Part shown: piece by piece, positions 13,770 to 23,110 of the stretch
How the letters are laid out: each line of letters begins with the position of its first letter
Position numbering within the stretch: position 1 is the stretch's first letter
Origin: Lentimicrobiaceae bacterium
Lineage (GTDB): Bacteria > Bacteroidota > Bacteroidia > Bacteroidales > F082
Reading direction: 5' to 3'
DNA: 43,926 bases
Assembly (NCBI GenBank): GCA_015061335.1
Contig: SUWT01000011.1
Location: 1-43,926, forward strand
Program-made: the position numbers and the translations under genes
The notes under the pieces: model-generated
Told to the model about the DNA's origin: nothing
The model's database searches: none
What the model saw: the letters and a program-made list of their open reading frames with translations, nothing else

Positions 13770-16016
13770 TTATTCAATTCTTAAATCTTGTAATATCGCA
13801 TATTGACATTCTCCTATTCCTGTGACTACAATTCTCACGGCTTTGACTTCTTTTTCAGGATAGCAAGCTGCTTTGTATCCATCGAAATAATCATAGACAA
13901 AATCTTCTCCTTCCATGAAATTGACACCATCATAAGAATAATCAATTCTTGCATTGGGCAGACCAACTATAGCCAAGCCATAATGACCTGTTGCAGCCCA
14001 TATTTTATCACATTTGACAGCCTCATCGAAAGTGTATAAGAAATAATCTCCAGCCATAACAGGTCGAGAAGTATAACAATACGTATTAAGATTATAATCA
14101 ACCAGGCTATTTATATCATTTTCCATTGGGACATTTGAAGATATTGTAGTTCTTGGTTTCATAAAATGATATAAGTCAATATTTTGTGCACCTCTTGCTA
14201 TACTTGGTCGTTCGTTGTAGAATGTTGCGAAACGATAATTCTCAGGTTTATCTGTAGTTATTGCGGCTGTATATTCGGGAGAATTAATTGTAGGAGCAGA
14301 TTTATCATCAGAATAACGGATCACAAGTTTATCATATTCTTTATTTACAATTAGTTTATTATCTTCATAAACGACTGTAGGAGGAGCCACTCTAAATTTG
14401 AAATCCATCTGATATAAGCGATCTAAATGACTATCTATCAATCTTTTCTTAAAAGATGCCAAATCTCTCATTTCTTGAGCAGACCATCCTATTTCAGAAA
14501 GCACCAAAATTTTAGGGAATAACTGATAATCGGCATAATACGGCATCTGTCCACATTCTGTCCAAAGTCCGGCTTGAGGTCCCAGTACGAGTTTCTGTTC
14601 TTCTTCTGTAAGCACGAAATTACCTATTGGATCGAAAGAATACACTGAATCTAATGGAATTATACCTGCCCATTTAAGACCACGTTCATCAGCAGATTGT
14701 TTCATATCGAAATACATGTATTGGGAGACCTGCATTACGGTAGGTTGTCCGGCTTTAACAGATTTAATGCCTCTGGAAGAATTTTGCCATACATATGGTA
14801 TTGTAGATTCCATAAGGTCACCTCCATCGAGAATTTCATCCCATCCGGCCATAGTCTTACCATGTTTATAAAGAATCTTTTCTATTCGTCTTACGAAATA
14901 ATTCTGTAACTCAACGAGTTGATGCATATCTTTTTCTTTCATAAGATTTTGGCACAATTCACAATCGCGCCATGAATTCATATTGACTTCATCAGCACCT
15001 ATATGATATACTTTGCTTGGGAAGAGTTCTGTCATTTCTTTTATAATGTTTTCCAACATAATATAATTATCCTCGCGACCTACACACCATACATTATTTG
15101 ATTCTCCTTGTACGCTTAAATGAACGTTATCTATGTCACATACGATTTCAGGATAAGTAACAGCAACGGCTTTACTATGACCTGGCAGATCAATTTCGGG
15201 GATGATATTTATCTGTCTGTCAGCAGCATACTTTACAATATCTTTTATCTCTTCCTGAGAATAGAAGCCACCGTTACGTTCATTTCCAGATCCATAAGCA
15301 GGCATAAGCAGCTCATCAGCACCTCTCCATGCGCCGAGTTCAGTAAGTTTTGGATATTGCTTGATTTCAATACGCCAGCCTTGATCGTCGGCAAGATGCC
15401 AATGGAAATTATTAATTTTATAATGTGCCAAAGCATCTAAAAGATGTTTTATATATTCAACATCATAGAAAGTTCTAGAACAATCCAACATAAGTCCTCT
15501 ATATTTGAAACGAGGATTATCGACTATCCGCATATTTGGAAACTCTATGTTGTCATAGGCATGAGAAGTTTCTGCAAAGATATCGTTAGGCAACATTTGT
15601 AGTAATGTCTGAATACCATAAAAAATTCCAGCAGCATCAACAGATGTTATCTCTATTCCATGAGAAGTAATATTTAAGATATATGCCTCATTATCATTCA
15701 TAAGACCAATATCATCACACTTGTCAGAATCAATGATATTTAGACGAATATAGTTATCATTTGCTTCTTTTAACAATAAAACATCGGATTTAAACAGTTT
15801 CTTCAGATAAGTCTGTAAGTGTGTTGCATTAAATTGATTTTTCTCGTCATCAGATACAACAACCGTATTATTATCAAGATTAAAGACATTATCCATAATT
15901 TCCATTTTCTGAGGAATTGGGATAATATCCAGATTAGCTTTTGTCGCATTTCTTTCAATATTAGAGCAAGCTGACAAAATGAACAAAAATGATACGAATA
16001 GCGATAATTTTTTCAT
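13770..16016 (-). CDS. GH20 beta-N-acetylhexosaminidase, lipoprotein
   Basis: A 748-aa exo-enzyme removing terminal beta-GlcNAc/GalNAc by substrate-assisted catalysis. SPII signal with lipobox LSAC (Cys17). Then the GH20b N-domain (about 30-165), the TIM barrel with HWHLADDQGWR (205-215) and the catalytic pair Asp342-Glu343 in HIGADEVN, and a C-terminal region with a chitobiase-like part and a discoidin-like fold (about 600-748, SYDGVNFMEGEDFV). Its start is 11 nt after the GH95 stop, so the two genes form an operon. Surface attachment is inferred from the lipobox. Confidence 0.95.
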   Translation of the reverse strand: MKKLSLFVSFLFILSACSNIERNATKANLDIIPIPQKMEIMDNVFNLDNNTVVVSDDEKNQFNATHLQTYLKKLFKSDVLLLKEANDNYIRLNIIDSDKCDDIGLMNDNEAYILNITSHGIEITSVDAAGIFYGIQTLLQMLPNDIFAETSHAYDNIEFPNMRIVDNPRFKYRGLMLDCSRTFYDVEYIKHLLDALAHYKINNFHWHLADDQGWRIEIKQYPKLTELGAWRGADELLMPAYGSGNERNGGFYSQEEIKDIVKYAADRQINIIPEIDLPGHSKAVAVTYPEIVCDIDNVHLSVQGESNNVWCVGREDNYIMLENIIKEMTELFPSKVYHIGADEVNMNSWRDCELCQNLMKEKDMHQLVELQNYFVRRIEKILYKHGKTMAGWDEILDGGDLMESTIPYVWQNSSRGIKSVKAGQPTVMQVSQYMYFDMKQSADERGLKWAGIIPLDSVYSFDPIGNFVLTEEEQKLVLGPQAGLWTECGQMPYYADYQLFPKILVLSEIGWSAQEMRDLASFKKRLIDSHLDRLYQMDFKFRVAPPTVVYEDNKLIVNKEYDKLVIRYSDDKSAPTINSPEYTAAITTDKPENYRFATFYNERPSIARGAQNIDLYHFMKPRTTISSNVPMENDINSLVDYNLNTYCYTSRPVMAGDYFLYTFDEAVKCDKIWAATGHYGLAIVGLPNARIDYSYDGVNFMEGEDFVYDYFDGYKAACYPEKEVKAVRIVVTGIGECQYAILQDLRIE

Positions 16017-16027
16017 AGTAATATCAA

Positions 16028-18442
16028 TTAAAATTCAAATATTTTAGATTTATTTTTATTAATATCAAATTCAATATATTGAGGATTATCATCTGATTCA
16101 TTAGGAGTTAATAGTTTGTATTTACCACCTATTTTAGATTTAATTTTCACTTTCGTTACTTTACCATTTTCCCAATAGCAATCTACCACAGCACCGTTTT
16201 CTGCGCACAAACCTTTAAAAAAACCTGTATGCCATGCTTGTGGTAAGGCTGGCAATAGCTCTATATAACCATCATGACTTTGAATTAACATTTCAGCTAT
16301 ACCTGCTGTACCTCCAAAGTTACCATCGATCTGAAATGGAGGATGAGCACAAAATAAATTAGGATATGTTCCTGCACCTATCTTCTCGGCATTTATTGCC
16401 GGTTTCATGAGGTTTTTTAAGATGTCATAAGCTCTTTCGCCATCATGCAGGCGTGCCCAGAAGTTAATTTTCCATGCTCTTGACCAACCTGTTCCTTCGT
16501 CGCCACGTCGATTGAGTGATATTTTACAAGCCTCATACAAATCAGGTGTTTTAGTTTTTGTTATTAAACGACCTGGGTGTAAACCAAACAGATGAGATAC
16601 ATGGCGATGGTGTATTTCTGGTTCCTCATAATCCTCAAGCCATTCCTGCAGATAGCCTTCATCACTGATTTTCATAGGAGGAAATCTGTTTATAGCCATT
16701 TTCAGACTATCGGCAAAACCATAATCGACACCTAGGATTTCTGATGCGAGAATAACATTTTGATACAATTCTGTTATAATCTGAATATCCATAGTAGGTC
16801 CCATACAGACGCTTGCTATACGTCCATCAGGAAGGTAGAAAGAATTTTCTGGAGATGATGTAGGAGCTGTTACCAAGTATGAATTTTTCTTTTCCTCTAT
16901 CATCACATCATAGAAAAACTGTGCGGAACCTTTAAGAGTAGGATATATATCTTTTAGATAATCAACATCTTTGGTAAATAGATAATGTTGAAATAAATGT
17001 TGACATAACCAAGCTCCGCCTGTATTAGTAGCACCCCATGAAGGATGTTCGCCTGGAGATGTGAAGCCCCACAAATTACATATGGAATGAGCGGTCCATC
17101 CTCCTGCATCATAAAATTCCTTCGCGGTTTTTTGACCTGAAGGTACTATGCTTTTTGTAAAATTGATAAGAGGTATGTGCAATTCAGAAAGATTACATGT
17201 CTCAGCAAGCCAGTGATTCATCTGAACATTAATATTAAGGTGATAGTCTCCATTCCATGGCGTTTGAATGGTGTTAGCCCAAAGCCCCTGAAGATTAGGT
17301 GGCAATAAATCCTCCCTTGTCGAAGATATCATCAGATAACGTCCATACTGAAAATATAAAGCTGATAATTGCGGATCATCTTCGTCTTGAAAGTCACAAA
17401 GCCTGTCATCTATGGTGTGTGTCTCTGTTATTCCTTCTCCAAAATCAACCTCTACCCTATTAAAAAGTTCTTGATATGTATTAATATGTTTTTTCTTAAG
17501 ATTATTATACGAACGAGATTTAGCATTAGTCATCAGACTGTCGATAAATGAAGCGTAATATTTATTATTATAATTTGTAGCGGATGAAAATATCAATGTT
17601 AGTTCATCTGCATCTCTAACAATTATTTTGTTATCAATATATTTGACAGTGCCACCAACATTATCAACACTTAATTTAGAAAGATATTTTAGACCTTCAT
17701 TTCCGTTATCACCATCATTAAGCTGTCCATACATTACGATAGCATTATCATTGGTAGCTTTATTACATCTTTCTTCTCTATCCAGTTGAATATCAAGAGA
17801 CAGATTATTTCTCTTATCAGTTCTGATACGTATAATAGCCACATCAGATTCTCTGGATACAAAATATTCTCGCTGATAATTAACCTCGTCTAAGGAAAAT
17901 TCAGTGTATGCTATAGCGTTGTTCAGATCAAGTTTTCTAATATAGTTATTCTCTTTGTTCTTTTCATAATCATTATAATGATAGTCGATTATTATTTTAC
18001 CTAAAGTTTGAAAACAGCCGTAATTTGAAACAGCACCATTGCCATAATTAGAACCTTTATTGCCACATGTAAATGTCTCGTAAGCCAACTGTTGAGCATC
18101 ATAGTTTTTACCATCAAGCAGAAGTTCCTGTATTTTTGGAAGTGACTCTAATGCTTTAGGATTTGAATAATCAGCCGTCTTGCCTGACCATAAAGTGATG
18201 TCATTCAAGACTATCTCTTCATGTTCTATTCCTCCATCAGGCATAATACCAAGACGTCCATTACCCAGAGGTATTGTTTCTTCCCATCGTGATGCAGGTT
18301 CATCGAAATGAAATTCCAACGTTTTTTTATCGTTATTTATAAGAGATAAACATAACGCTATCGTTATCAGTTTGAAAAAGAAGTTGATTTTTTTCCAATT
18401 ATATATTAAAATCAGGATTATAATTATCAGGATTATCTTCAT
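16028..18442 (-). CDS. GH95 alpha-L-fucosidase (or alpha-L-galactosidase)
   Basis: An 804-aa enzyme of family GH95, which hydrolyses alpha-1,2-linked fucose on mucin and milk-type glycans by inversion. The family residues known from Bifidobacterium AfcA are all present: Asn403/Asn405 in NINVQMNHW, general acid Glu532 in SSPENSF, Asp706 in FQIDGNFGG. The N-terminal GH95 domain begins near EFHFDEPASRWEE. The N-terminus is unusual: two hydrophobic stretches (about 3-14 and 20-36) separated by WKK, no lipobox and no clear cleavage site; the ATG is real and follows a TATTTTTG promoter box. Some GH95 members cleave alpha-L-Gal, which sequence alone does not settle. Confidence 0.93.
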   Translation of the reverse strand: MKIILIIIILILIYNWKKINFFFKLITIALCLSLINNDKKTLEFHFDEPASRWEETIPLGNGRLGIMPDGGIEHEEIVLNDITLWSGKTADYSNPKALESLPKIQELLLDGKNYDAQQLAYETFTCGNKGSNYGNGAVSNYGCFQTLGKIIIDYHYNDYEKNKENNYIRKLDLNNAIAYTEFSLDEVNYQREYFVSRESDVAIIRIRTDKRNNLSLDIQLDREERCNKATNDNAIVMYGQLNDGDNGNEGLKYLSKLSVDNVGGTVKYIDNKIIVRDADELTLIFSSATNYNNKYYASFIDSLMTNAKSRSYNNLKKKHINTYQELFNRVEVDFGEGITETHTIDDRLCDFQDEDDPQLSALYFQYGRYLMISSTREDLLPPNLQGLWANTIQTPWNGDYHLNINVQMNHWLAETCNLSELHIPLINFTKSIVPSGQKTAKEFYDAGGWTAHSICNLWGFTSPGEHPSWGATNTGGAWLCQHLFQHYLFTKDVDYLKDIYPTLKGSAQFFYDVMIEEKKNSYLVTAPTSSPENSFYLPDGRIASVCMGPTMDIQIITELYQNVILASEILGVDYGFADSLKMAINRFPPMKISDEGYLQEWLEDYEEPEIHHRHVSHLFGLHPGRLITKTKTPDLYEACKISLNRRGDEGTGWSRAWKINFWARLHDGERAYDILKNLMKPAINAEKIGAGTYPNLFCAHPPFQIDGNFGGTAGIAEMLIQSHDGYIELLPALPQAWHTGFFKGLCAENGAVVDCYWENGKVTKVKIKSKIGGKYKLLTPNESDDNPQYIEFDINKNKSKIFEF

Positions 18443-18455
18443 AATTATTTTTTTT

Positions 18456-18463
18456 CAAAAATA
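18456..18463 (-). promoter_or_regulatory. -7 box of the GH95-GH20 operon promoter
   Basis: TATTTTTG on the minus strand, 13 nt before the GH95 ATG. It lies 13 bp from the -7 box of the divergent nagB-like gene. Confidence 0.6.
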
Positions 18464-18476
18464 ATATTTTTTTTAG

Positions 18477-18484
18477 TATCTTTG
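18477..18484 (+). promoter_or_regulatory. -7 box of the NagB-LmbE gene promoter
   Basis: TATCTTTG matches TAnnTTTG. It overlaps an in-frame TTG at 18482, which therefore cannot be the start; the ATG at 18512 is about 25 nt downstream. Confidence 0.65.
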
Positions 18485-18511
18485 TTAAATATTTTAAAAC
18501 AATATTATACT

Positions 18512-20821
18512 ATGTTAAATGTAACTTCAAATGTAGAAAAGGTATTTATTTCTGAATCAGGAATAAAAGAAATAAGCACTAATATTCCATATATTATAGC
18601 AGACAGTGTGCCAAAGCTTGGAGCCATGACTGCATTACGTTTTCTTGAATGGGTTTCGAAGAACCCTAATGGAGTGATAAGTATTTCTGCTGACAAATCT
18701 TTGAGTAATTTCATACGATATACCCATTATTTTTTAGACAATTGGAACAATGATGAGGCTAGAAAAATAATAGAAAGATACGGCTTAGGAGACATAGAGA
18801 AGCCTGATCTGTCTGGTTTACAATTTGTTCAGATGGATGAATTTTATCCGATATCGCCCAAACAACACAATTCCTTTTACAATTATGTGAACAAGCACTT
18901 TATTGATGGTTTTGGTTTGGATCCTAACAAGGCTCTTTTTATAAATTCAGATGACATTGAATTATATGAAGGAAGAAGTTATAAAGAAGTATTTCCGGAT
19001 TATAAGATTGACTTAACATTAAGATACCGACCCGCAGAAAATGAGATGGAAAACATTCAGCAGCATTCGATTTTTTTAATTGATGACTGGTGTTCTGCGT
19101 ATGAAGACAAGATAAAAGCAAAAGGCGGCATCGGATTTATTATAAGCACATTAGGTTCTGATGGACGTATTGCTTTCAACATTAAAGGTACAAATCATCA
19201 TTCAAACACTCAGCTTACCAGAACTAATTTTGCCACTCAGGCTGATGCTGCCTCAAGTTTAGGTGGCATAGATGTCTCAAAGAATCGTCTGGTTATCACC
19301 ATAGGTCTGGATACCATTACCAGAAATTCTGATGCTATAGCTATTGTATATTCTGCAGGTGAAGCAAATGCGTTTTCTGTAAAAAACGCTTTAGAATCAG
19401 AGATGACGACAGAATTTCCTTCTACGGTATTACAAAGGCTTCCAAATGCGCGTTTTTATCTTACCGATGGCTCTGCTTCTCGTCTTAATGATAGAATTAA
19501 TCGTTATTATTTCGAAGAAGAATGGAATTTTGAAAAAACAGAAAGAGCAATTTTAGGATTATGTAAAAAACTAAATCGTTATGCTCACAGATTAACATTG
19601 GAAGATCTACAAAATGACGAGCGATGCAGAATGATACCTGATCTTAGTCTTGAGACTGTTCAAGAAGTCATTAGATCTACAGAAGAAAAATTATTAAAAG
19701 GTATATCAAATCCTCACAACAAGGTCATTTACAACAGCGGTCCGCATCATGATGATATTATGTTAGGCATTATGCCTCTGACGAACAGACAATTAAGGCA
19801 TTCCGACAATGATGTTCACTTTGCAGTTATGACATCAGGCTTTAATTCGGTAACAAACCGTTTTGTGCTTGAAGCATTAAAAAGCACTCTTATGTATATT
19901 GAAAAAGACGAGATTCAGATGATTCACTATCCTGATTTTTTTGAAGAAGGATATAAGCATAAATTTGACAAGGACATATATCATTATCTGGATAATGTTG
20001 CAAGGAAGAATCAATATGAGATGGACAGAGGATTCTGCCACAGACTTTTAAGATGTTCGGTTGTAATATGGCAGTTTAAAAACATTGATGAATTAAAAGA
20101 AAAATATCTTCAATTAATTGATACTCTTGAAAGTAGTTATGACGGAGAGATTAATACTCCAGATGTACAGCGTTTAAAAGGGATGATACGTGAATTTGAG
20201 GAGGAGTTGGTATGGGCTTACAATGGAGTTCAGGTAAAGAACGTGCACCATTTACGTCTTGGTTTCTATCAAGGAGGTGGCATTCAGATGGAGCGTGACA
20301 TTGTACCAATTTTAAATCAATTCAGAGAATTTCAGCCTGATGTGATAAGTCTTACATTAGATCCCGAAGGCAGTGGACCAGACACGCATTATAAGGTATT
20401 ACAAGCCACAGCAGCAGCAGTGGCGGAATGGAGCAAAGAAAAAGATCTGTCGAATTTACGTATCATAGGCTACCGAAACGTATGGTTCACATTCCATCCT
20501 GCGGAAGCCAACATATACGTTCCTGTTTCATTAAATTCCATAGCAGTATTAGAGAAATCATTTTTAGAGAGTTATATCACACAGGTGAAGGCAGAATTCC
20601 CATCACCAAAATATAATGGACCTTTCAGTGAAATATCTGCCAATACATGGGTAAAACAACTCAAAGACATTCAGTTAATTTTAGGCAAGAATTATTTCTA
20701 TGAAAACAAGAACCCTCTAATTCGTTCCACACACGGACTGATATTTTTGAAAGAAATGACTGTAGAGGAATTTATCAAGATTTCAGACGAGATGAAGAGA
20801 CGTTCAGAAAGCGTTATATAA
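18512..20821 (+). CDS. glucosamine-6-phosphate deaminase-like protein fused to a PIG-L/LmbE deacetylase-like domain
   Basis: A 769-aa cytosolic two-domain protein. Residues about 20-340 are NagB/RpiA-like, with MDEFYP (Asp109) at the substrate-loop position and LGSDGRIAFN (215-223) where canonical NagB has a G-x-D-G-H-I-A-F-N-E-P-G motif: the catalytic His is Arg219 and the EPG is gone. Residues about 400-769 are PIG-L-like, with PHHDDIMLG (411-419) in place of the usual HPDDE and a later zinc-ligand candidate in GPDTHYKV. Such fusions occur in Bacteroidetes and could deacetylate and deaminate an amino-sugar phosphate. Divergent from GH95-GH20, 18 nt before prdX. The changed active site makes the exact reaction uncertain. 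Confidence 0.8.
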   Translation: MLNVTSNVEKVFISESGIKEISTNIPYIIADSVPKLGAMTALRFLEWVSKNPNGVISISADKSLSNFIRYTHYFLDNWNNDEARKIIERYGLGDIEKPDLSGLQFVQMDEFYPISPKQHNSFYNYVNKHFIDGFGLDPNKALFINSDDIELYEGRSYKEVFPDYKIDLTLRYRPAENEMENIQQHSIFLIDDWCSAYEDKIKAKGGIGFIISTLGSDGRIAFNIKGTNHHSNTQLTRTNFATQADAASSLGGIDVSKNRLVITIGLDTITRNSDAIAIVYSAGEANAFSVKNALESEMTTEFPSTVLQRLPNARFYLTDGSASRLNDRINRYYFEEEWNFEKTERAILGLCKKLNRYAHRLTLEDLQNDERCRMIPDLSLETVQEVIRSTEEKLLKGISNPHNKVIYNSGPHHDDIMLGIMPLTNRQLRHSDNDVHFAVMTSGFNSVTNRFVLEALKSTLMYIEKDEIQMIHYPDFFEEGYKHKFDKDIYHYLDNVARKNQYEMDRGFCHRLLRCSVVIWQFKNIDELKEKYLQLIDTLESSYDGEINTPDVQRLKGMIREFEEELVWAYNGVQVKNVHHLRLGFYQGGGIQMERDIVPILNQFREFQPDVISLTLDPEGSGPDTHYKVLQATAAAVAEWSKEKDLSNLRIIGYRNVWFTFHPAEANIYVPVSLNSIAVLEKSFLESYITQVKAEFPSPKYNGPFSEISANTWVKQLKDIQLILGKNYFYENKNPLIRSTHGLIFLKEMTVEEFIKISDEMKRRSESVI

Positions 20822-20839
20822 ACAAAAAATAATGTTCAG

Positions 20840-21346
20840 ATGGTATTAACAGAAAGGCAACAGAAAGTAGTAGATAAGTTAAATGAATTGAATATTCCTT
20901 TTGATATTCATTTTCATCCGCCAATTCCCACCATAGAAGAGGCTTTAAATTATTGGAAGGAGTTTGATTCAACACATTGTAAGAATCTATTTTTCAGGAA
21001 TCATAAAGGAAATAGACATTATCTGGTGATTTTTCATTGCATGAAACAACTTGCCATTCATGATTTGGAACATCGGTTAAGACAAGGAAAATTAAGTTTT
21101 GCTTCTGAAGCTAGGATGGACAAATATTTGGGTTTAAAGCCGGGTAGCGTATCTCCTTTTGGGATTATTAACGATGAAGAACATCACGTATATCTTTATA
21201 TTGATAAAAATCTTCTCGATGCAGAACGTCTCAGTTTCCATCCTAATGACAATACCGCCACATGTGTTATCAGCAAGGAAGATTTCATTAAATTTCTCGA
21301 CAAAATGGGTAATGGATATGAGTTCATTGAATTATATGATGAATAA
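20840..21346 (+). CDS. prolyl-tRNA editing protein, YbaK/ProX type
   Basis: A 168-aa free-standing trans-editing enzyme; the family hydrolyses Ala-tRNA(Pro) (PrdX/ProXp-ala) or Cys-tRNA(Pro). Visible are HFHPPIPTIEEA near the N-terminus, the conserved lysine region CKNLFFRN (substrate-loop Lys about 49) and the family signature LGLKPGSVSPFGIIND. The residue set around KNLFF resembles ProXp-ala/PrdX more than YbaK. Starts 18 nt after the NagB-LmbE stop and is probably cotranscribed, although no functional tie is evident. Confidence 0.9.
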   Translation: MVLTERQQKVVDKLNELNIPFDIHFHPPIPTIEEALNYWKEFDSTHCKNLFFRNHKGNRHYLVIFHCMKQLAIHDLEHRLRQGKLSFASEARMDKYLGLKPGSVSPFGIINDEEHHVYLYIDKNLLDAERLSFHPNDNTATCVISKEDFIKFLDKMGNGYEFIELYDE

Positions 21347-21383
21347 AATTAATAAATTGTTCTTTTAATTAAAATAAAAAATG

Positions 21384-21391
21384 TAAATTTG
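21384..21391 (+). promoter_or_regulatory. -7 box of the arcA promoter
   Basis: TAAATTTG fits TAnnTTTG. The nearest TTG upstream (21357-21359) is 24 bp away, longer than the usual 19-21 bp. It implies a leader of about 50 nt containing the hairpin at 21403-21425. Confidence 0.5.
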
Positions 21392-21402
21392 CAAACGATA
21401 AC

Positions 21403-21425
21403 GAAGGGGGTATTTTACCCTTTTC
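21403..21425 (+). promoter_or_regulatory. hairpin in the arcA 5' leader
   Basis: GAAGGGGGT pairs with ACCCTTTTC (9 bp, two G-U) around a 5-nt loop. No T-run follows, so it is not an intrinsic terminator; it ends 24 nt before the arcA ATG and could affect mRNA stability or initiation. Confidence 0.45.
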
Positions 21426-21449
21426 CATTGTTTCACGAATTATTTTTAT

Positions 21450-22691
21450 ATGGATTATTCCCGATGTATAAAACCGAGTGTTGAATCTGAGATAGGAAAA
21501 TTAAATTATGTTTTGTTGCACGCTCCAGGTGCGGAGATAGAGCACATGACACCTGAAAATGCCCATAAGTTCTTATTCAGCGACATGTTGAATCAGCGTG
21601 AGGCTTATGAAAATTACAAAGACTTCCAAGGTACATTAAAAAAGGTAGCTAATGTATTGACGGTCAAAGAACTTCTAGAAGATATTCTCAAAAACCAAGA
21701 ACTTAAGGAGGAACTTATTGAAAAGATCTGTTCAAGAGAGAATCTTGACTTTCTGAAGGATGATCTTTATGCGCTGTCAAATATCGATTTAGCAAAGGCT
21801 TTCGTAGAAGGTCTTGATAGTGGCGACACTAAGCAAAGATATATCATGCCTCCTGCCCCGAATTTCTTTTTCATGAGAGATGCTTCATTCACAATGTACG
21901 ATAACATTATGATAAGCAAGATGGCGACAACAGTTCGTGACAGGGAGAGCATTCTCTTAAGTGCGATATACACTCATTCTCCCATCTTTGACGTTAAAGT
22001 CGTTAATCCTGTTGAACAGTATGCACCTAACGGAATAGGAAGGGTTGAAGGTGGCGATGTTCTAATAGCTCGTCATGATATAATTTTAAGCGGTTGCGGT
22101 GCAAGAACAAGTGTAGAAGGTATTATGGCTATGGTGGAACACCTTAAAAGTAAAGGTGGACATAGGCATCTTATCTCACAAGAGTTACCTCTAGAGCCAG
22201 AGTCATTTATCCATCTTGACATGGTATTTACTTTGTTGGATGTCAATAAGTGTATGGTATTTAAGCCTGTTATTCTTAATCCTCAATATAAAACTGTTCA
22301 TTACGAAATTTTTGAAAACGGCGAGCTTAAGATATATGAGGAAGAAAATCTTATAGTTGCGCTCAAAAAACTTGGAATGGATTTAGAAGCAATATTCTGT
22401 GGCGGCGATGATGAATATAATATGCTGCGTGAGCAATGGCATAGTGGTTCGAACTTTTTCACATTTGCACCAGGAAAGATATTAGGCTACGAAAGAAATT
22501 ACAACACTATAGAAAACCTTAACAAACACGGTTTTGAAATATTGACAGCTGCTGATGTGGCTTCAGGTAAAGTCAGTGTTGATGATTATAAAAAATGTGT
22601 AGTCGCTTTCAAGGGTAATGAGCTTTCTCGAGGTGGTGGTGGCGCACGTTGTATGACAATGCCACTTCATAGAGATGCAGTTCAATGGTAA
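21450..22691 (+). CDS. arcA: arginine deiminase
   Basis: Converts arginine to citrulline and ammonia, first step of the ADI pathway for ATP gain and acid resistance. The 413-aa product has the family guanidino-group motifs: FMRDASFTMYDN (substrate Asp), GRVEGGDVL, SFIHLDMVFTLLD (catalytic His in H-L-D) and the nucleophile Cys401 in GGGGARCMTMP near the C-terminus. Cytosolic. No ornithine transcarbamylase, carbamate kinase or antiporter gene is in the window, so the rest of the pathway must be elsewhere. It has its own promoter-like box and a terminator at 22706-22740. Confidence 0.96.
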   Translation: MDYSRCIKPSVESEIGKLNYVLLHAPGAEIEHMTPENAHKFLFSDMLNQREAYENYKDFQGTLKKVANVLTVKELLEDILKNQELKEELIEKICSRENLDFLKDDLYALSNIDLAKAFVEGLDSGDTKQRYIMPPAPNFFFMRDASFTMYDNIMISKMATTVRDRESILLSAIYTHSPIFDVKVVNPVEQYAPNGIGRVEGGDVLIARHDIILSGCGARTSVEGIMAMVEHLKSKGGHRHLISQELPLEPESFIHLDMVFTLLDVNKCMVFKPVILNPQYKTVHYEIFENGELKIYEEENLIVALKKLGMDLEAIFCGGDDEYNMLREQWHSGSNFFTFAPGKILGYERNYNTIENLNKHGFEILTAADVASGKVSVDDYKKCVVAFKGNELSRGGGGARCMTMPLHRDAVQW

Positions 22692-22705
22692 GTTTTAAAC
22701 TAAAT

Positions 22706-22740
22706 AACAGACAATCGTGATATTTCGGTTGTCTGTTTTA
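22706..22740 (+). terminator. arcA terminator
   Basis: AACAGACAATC pairs with GGTTGTCTGTT (11 bp, one G-U) around GTGATATTTC, 15 nt after the arcA stop, followed by TTTTAGT. Confidence 0.8.
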
Positions 22741-22863
22741 GTAAAAATACCATGAATAGTATGGTTATACAACCATAAAATAAAACAATAGCTGCCAATA
22801 TTTTTAGCTTTAAACATAATAATCAAGGAGTTAATTTTTTTTTTAAAAAAAGTGTTTTTTTTA

Positions 22864-22893
22864 TTGACAGAATAAAAAAAAACTGTATATTTG
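22864..22893 (+). promoter_or_regulatory. tRNA-Arg promoter, full Bacteroidetes consensus
   Basis: TTG (22864-22866, within ATTGACA), 19-bp spacer, TATATTTG (22886-22893). Both elements and spacing match the consensus; the -7 box ends 15 nt before the mature tRNA. Confidence 0.85.
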
Positions 22894-22908
22894 CACTCGA
22901 AATCAGTT

Positions 22909-22982
22909 GGACTGGTAGCTCAATTGGATAGAGTCCCTGACTACGGATCAGGCGGTTGTGGGTTCGACTCCCGCCCAGTTCA
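22909..22982 (+). tRNA. tRNA-Arg(ACG)
   Basis: All four arms fold: acceptor GGACTGG/CCAGTTC (one G-U), D arm GCTC/GAGT, anticodon arm CCTGA-CTACGGA-TCAGG with anticodon ACG (reads CGN after A34-to-I editing), T arm GTGGG-TTCGACT-CCCGC, discriminator A. CCA is not encoded. Flanked by a consensus promoter and a terminator, so it is a monocistronic tRNA unit. No integrase or duplicated tRNA 3' end is seen nearby. Confidence 0.97.
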
Positions 22983-22984
22983 CG

Positions 22985-23016
22985 AAAGGAAATCAAGTAA
23001 TTGGTTTCCTTTTTTT
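22985..23016 (+). terminator. tRNA-Arg terminator
   Basis: AAAGGAAATC pairs with GGTTTCCTTT (10 bp, one G-U) and runs into a T-tract, two bases after the tRNA. Confidence 0.9.
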
Positions 23017-23053
23017 GTTTATGGCTATAATAGTCATTCATTATGGCAATCAT

Positions 23054-23089
23054 ACAAAAAAAGAGAGCAACATAAAGTCACTCTCTTTT
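23054..23089 (-). terminator. terminator of the lipocalin-like gene
   Basis: On the minus strand AAAAGAGAG-TGACTTTATGTTG-CTCTCTTTT with T7 at the end, about 22 nt after the stop at 23111. Confidence 0.85.
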
Positions 23090-23110
23090 CATATAAAAAT
23101 CTGCCCGTTG

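Noticed and set aside
18482-18511. N-terminal extension of the NagB-LmbE protein from a TTG
   Set aside because: The TTG is part of the promoter box TATCTTTG; the ATG at 18512 fits better.
22983-23110. Integration site of a mobile element at the tRNA-Arg 3' end
   Set aside because: No integrase gene or second copy of the tRNA 3' end is found in the window.
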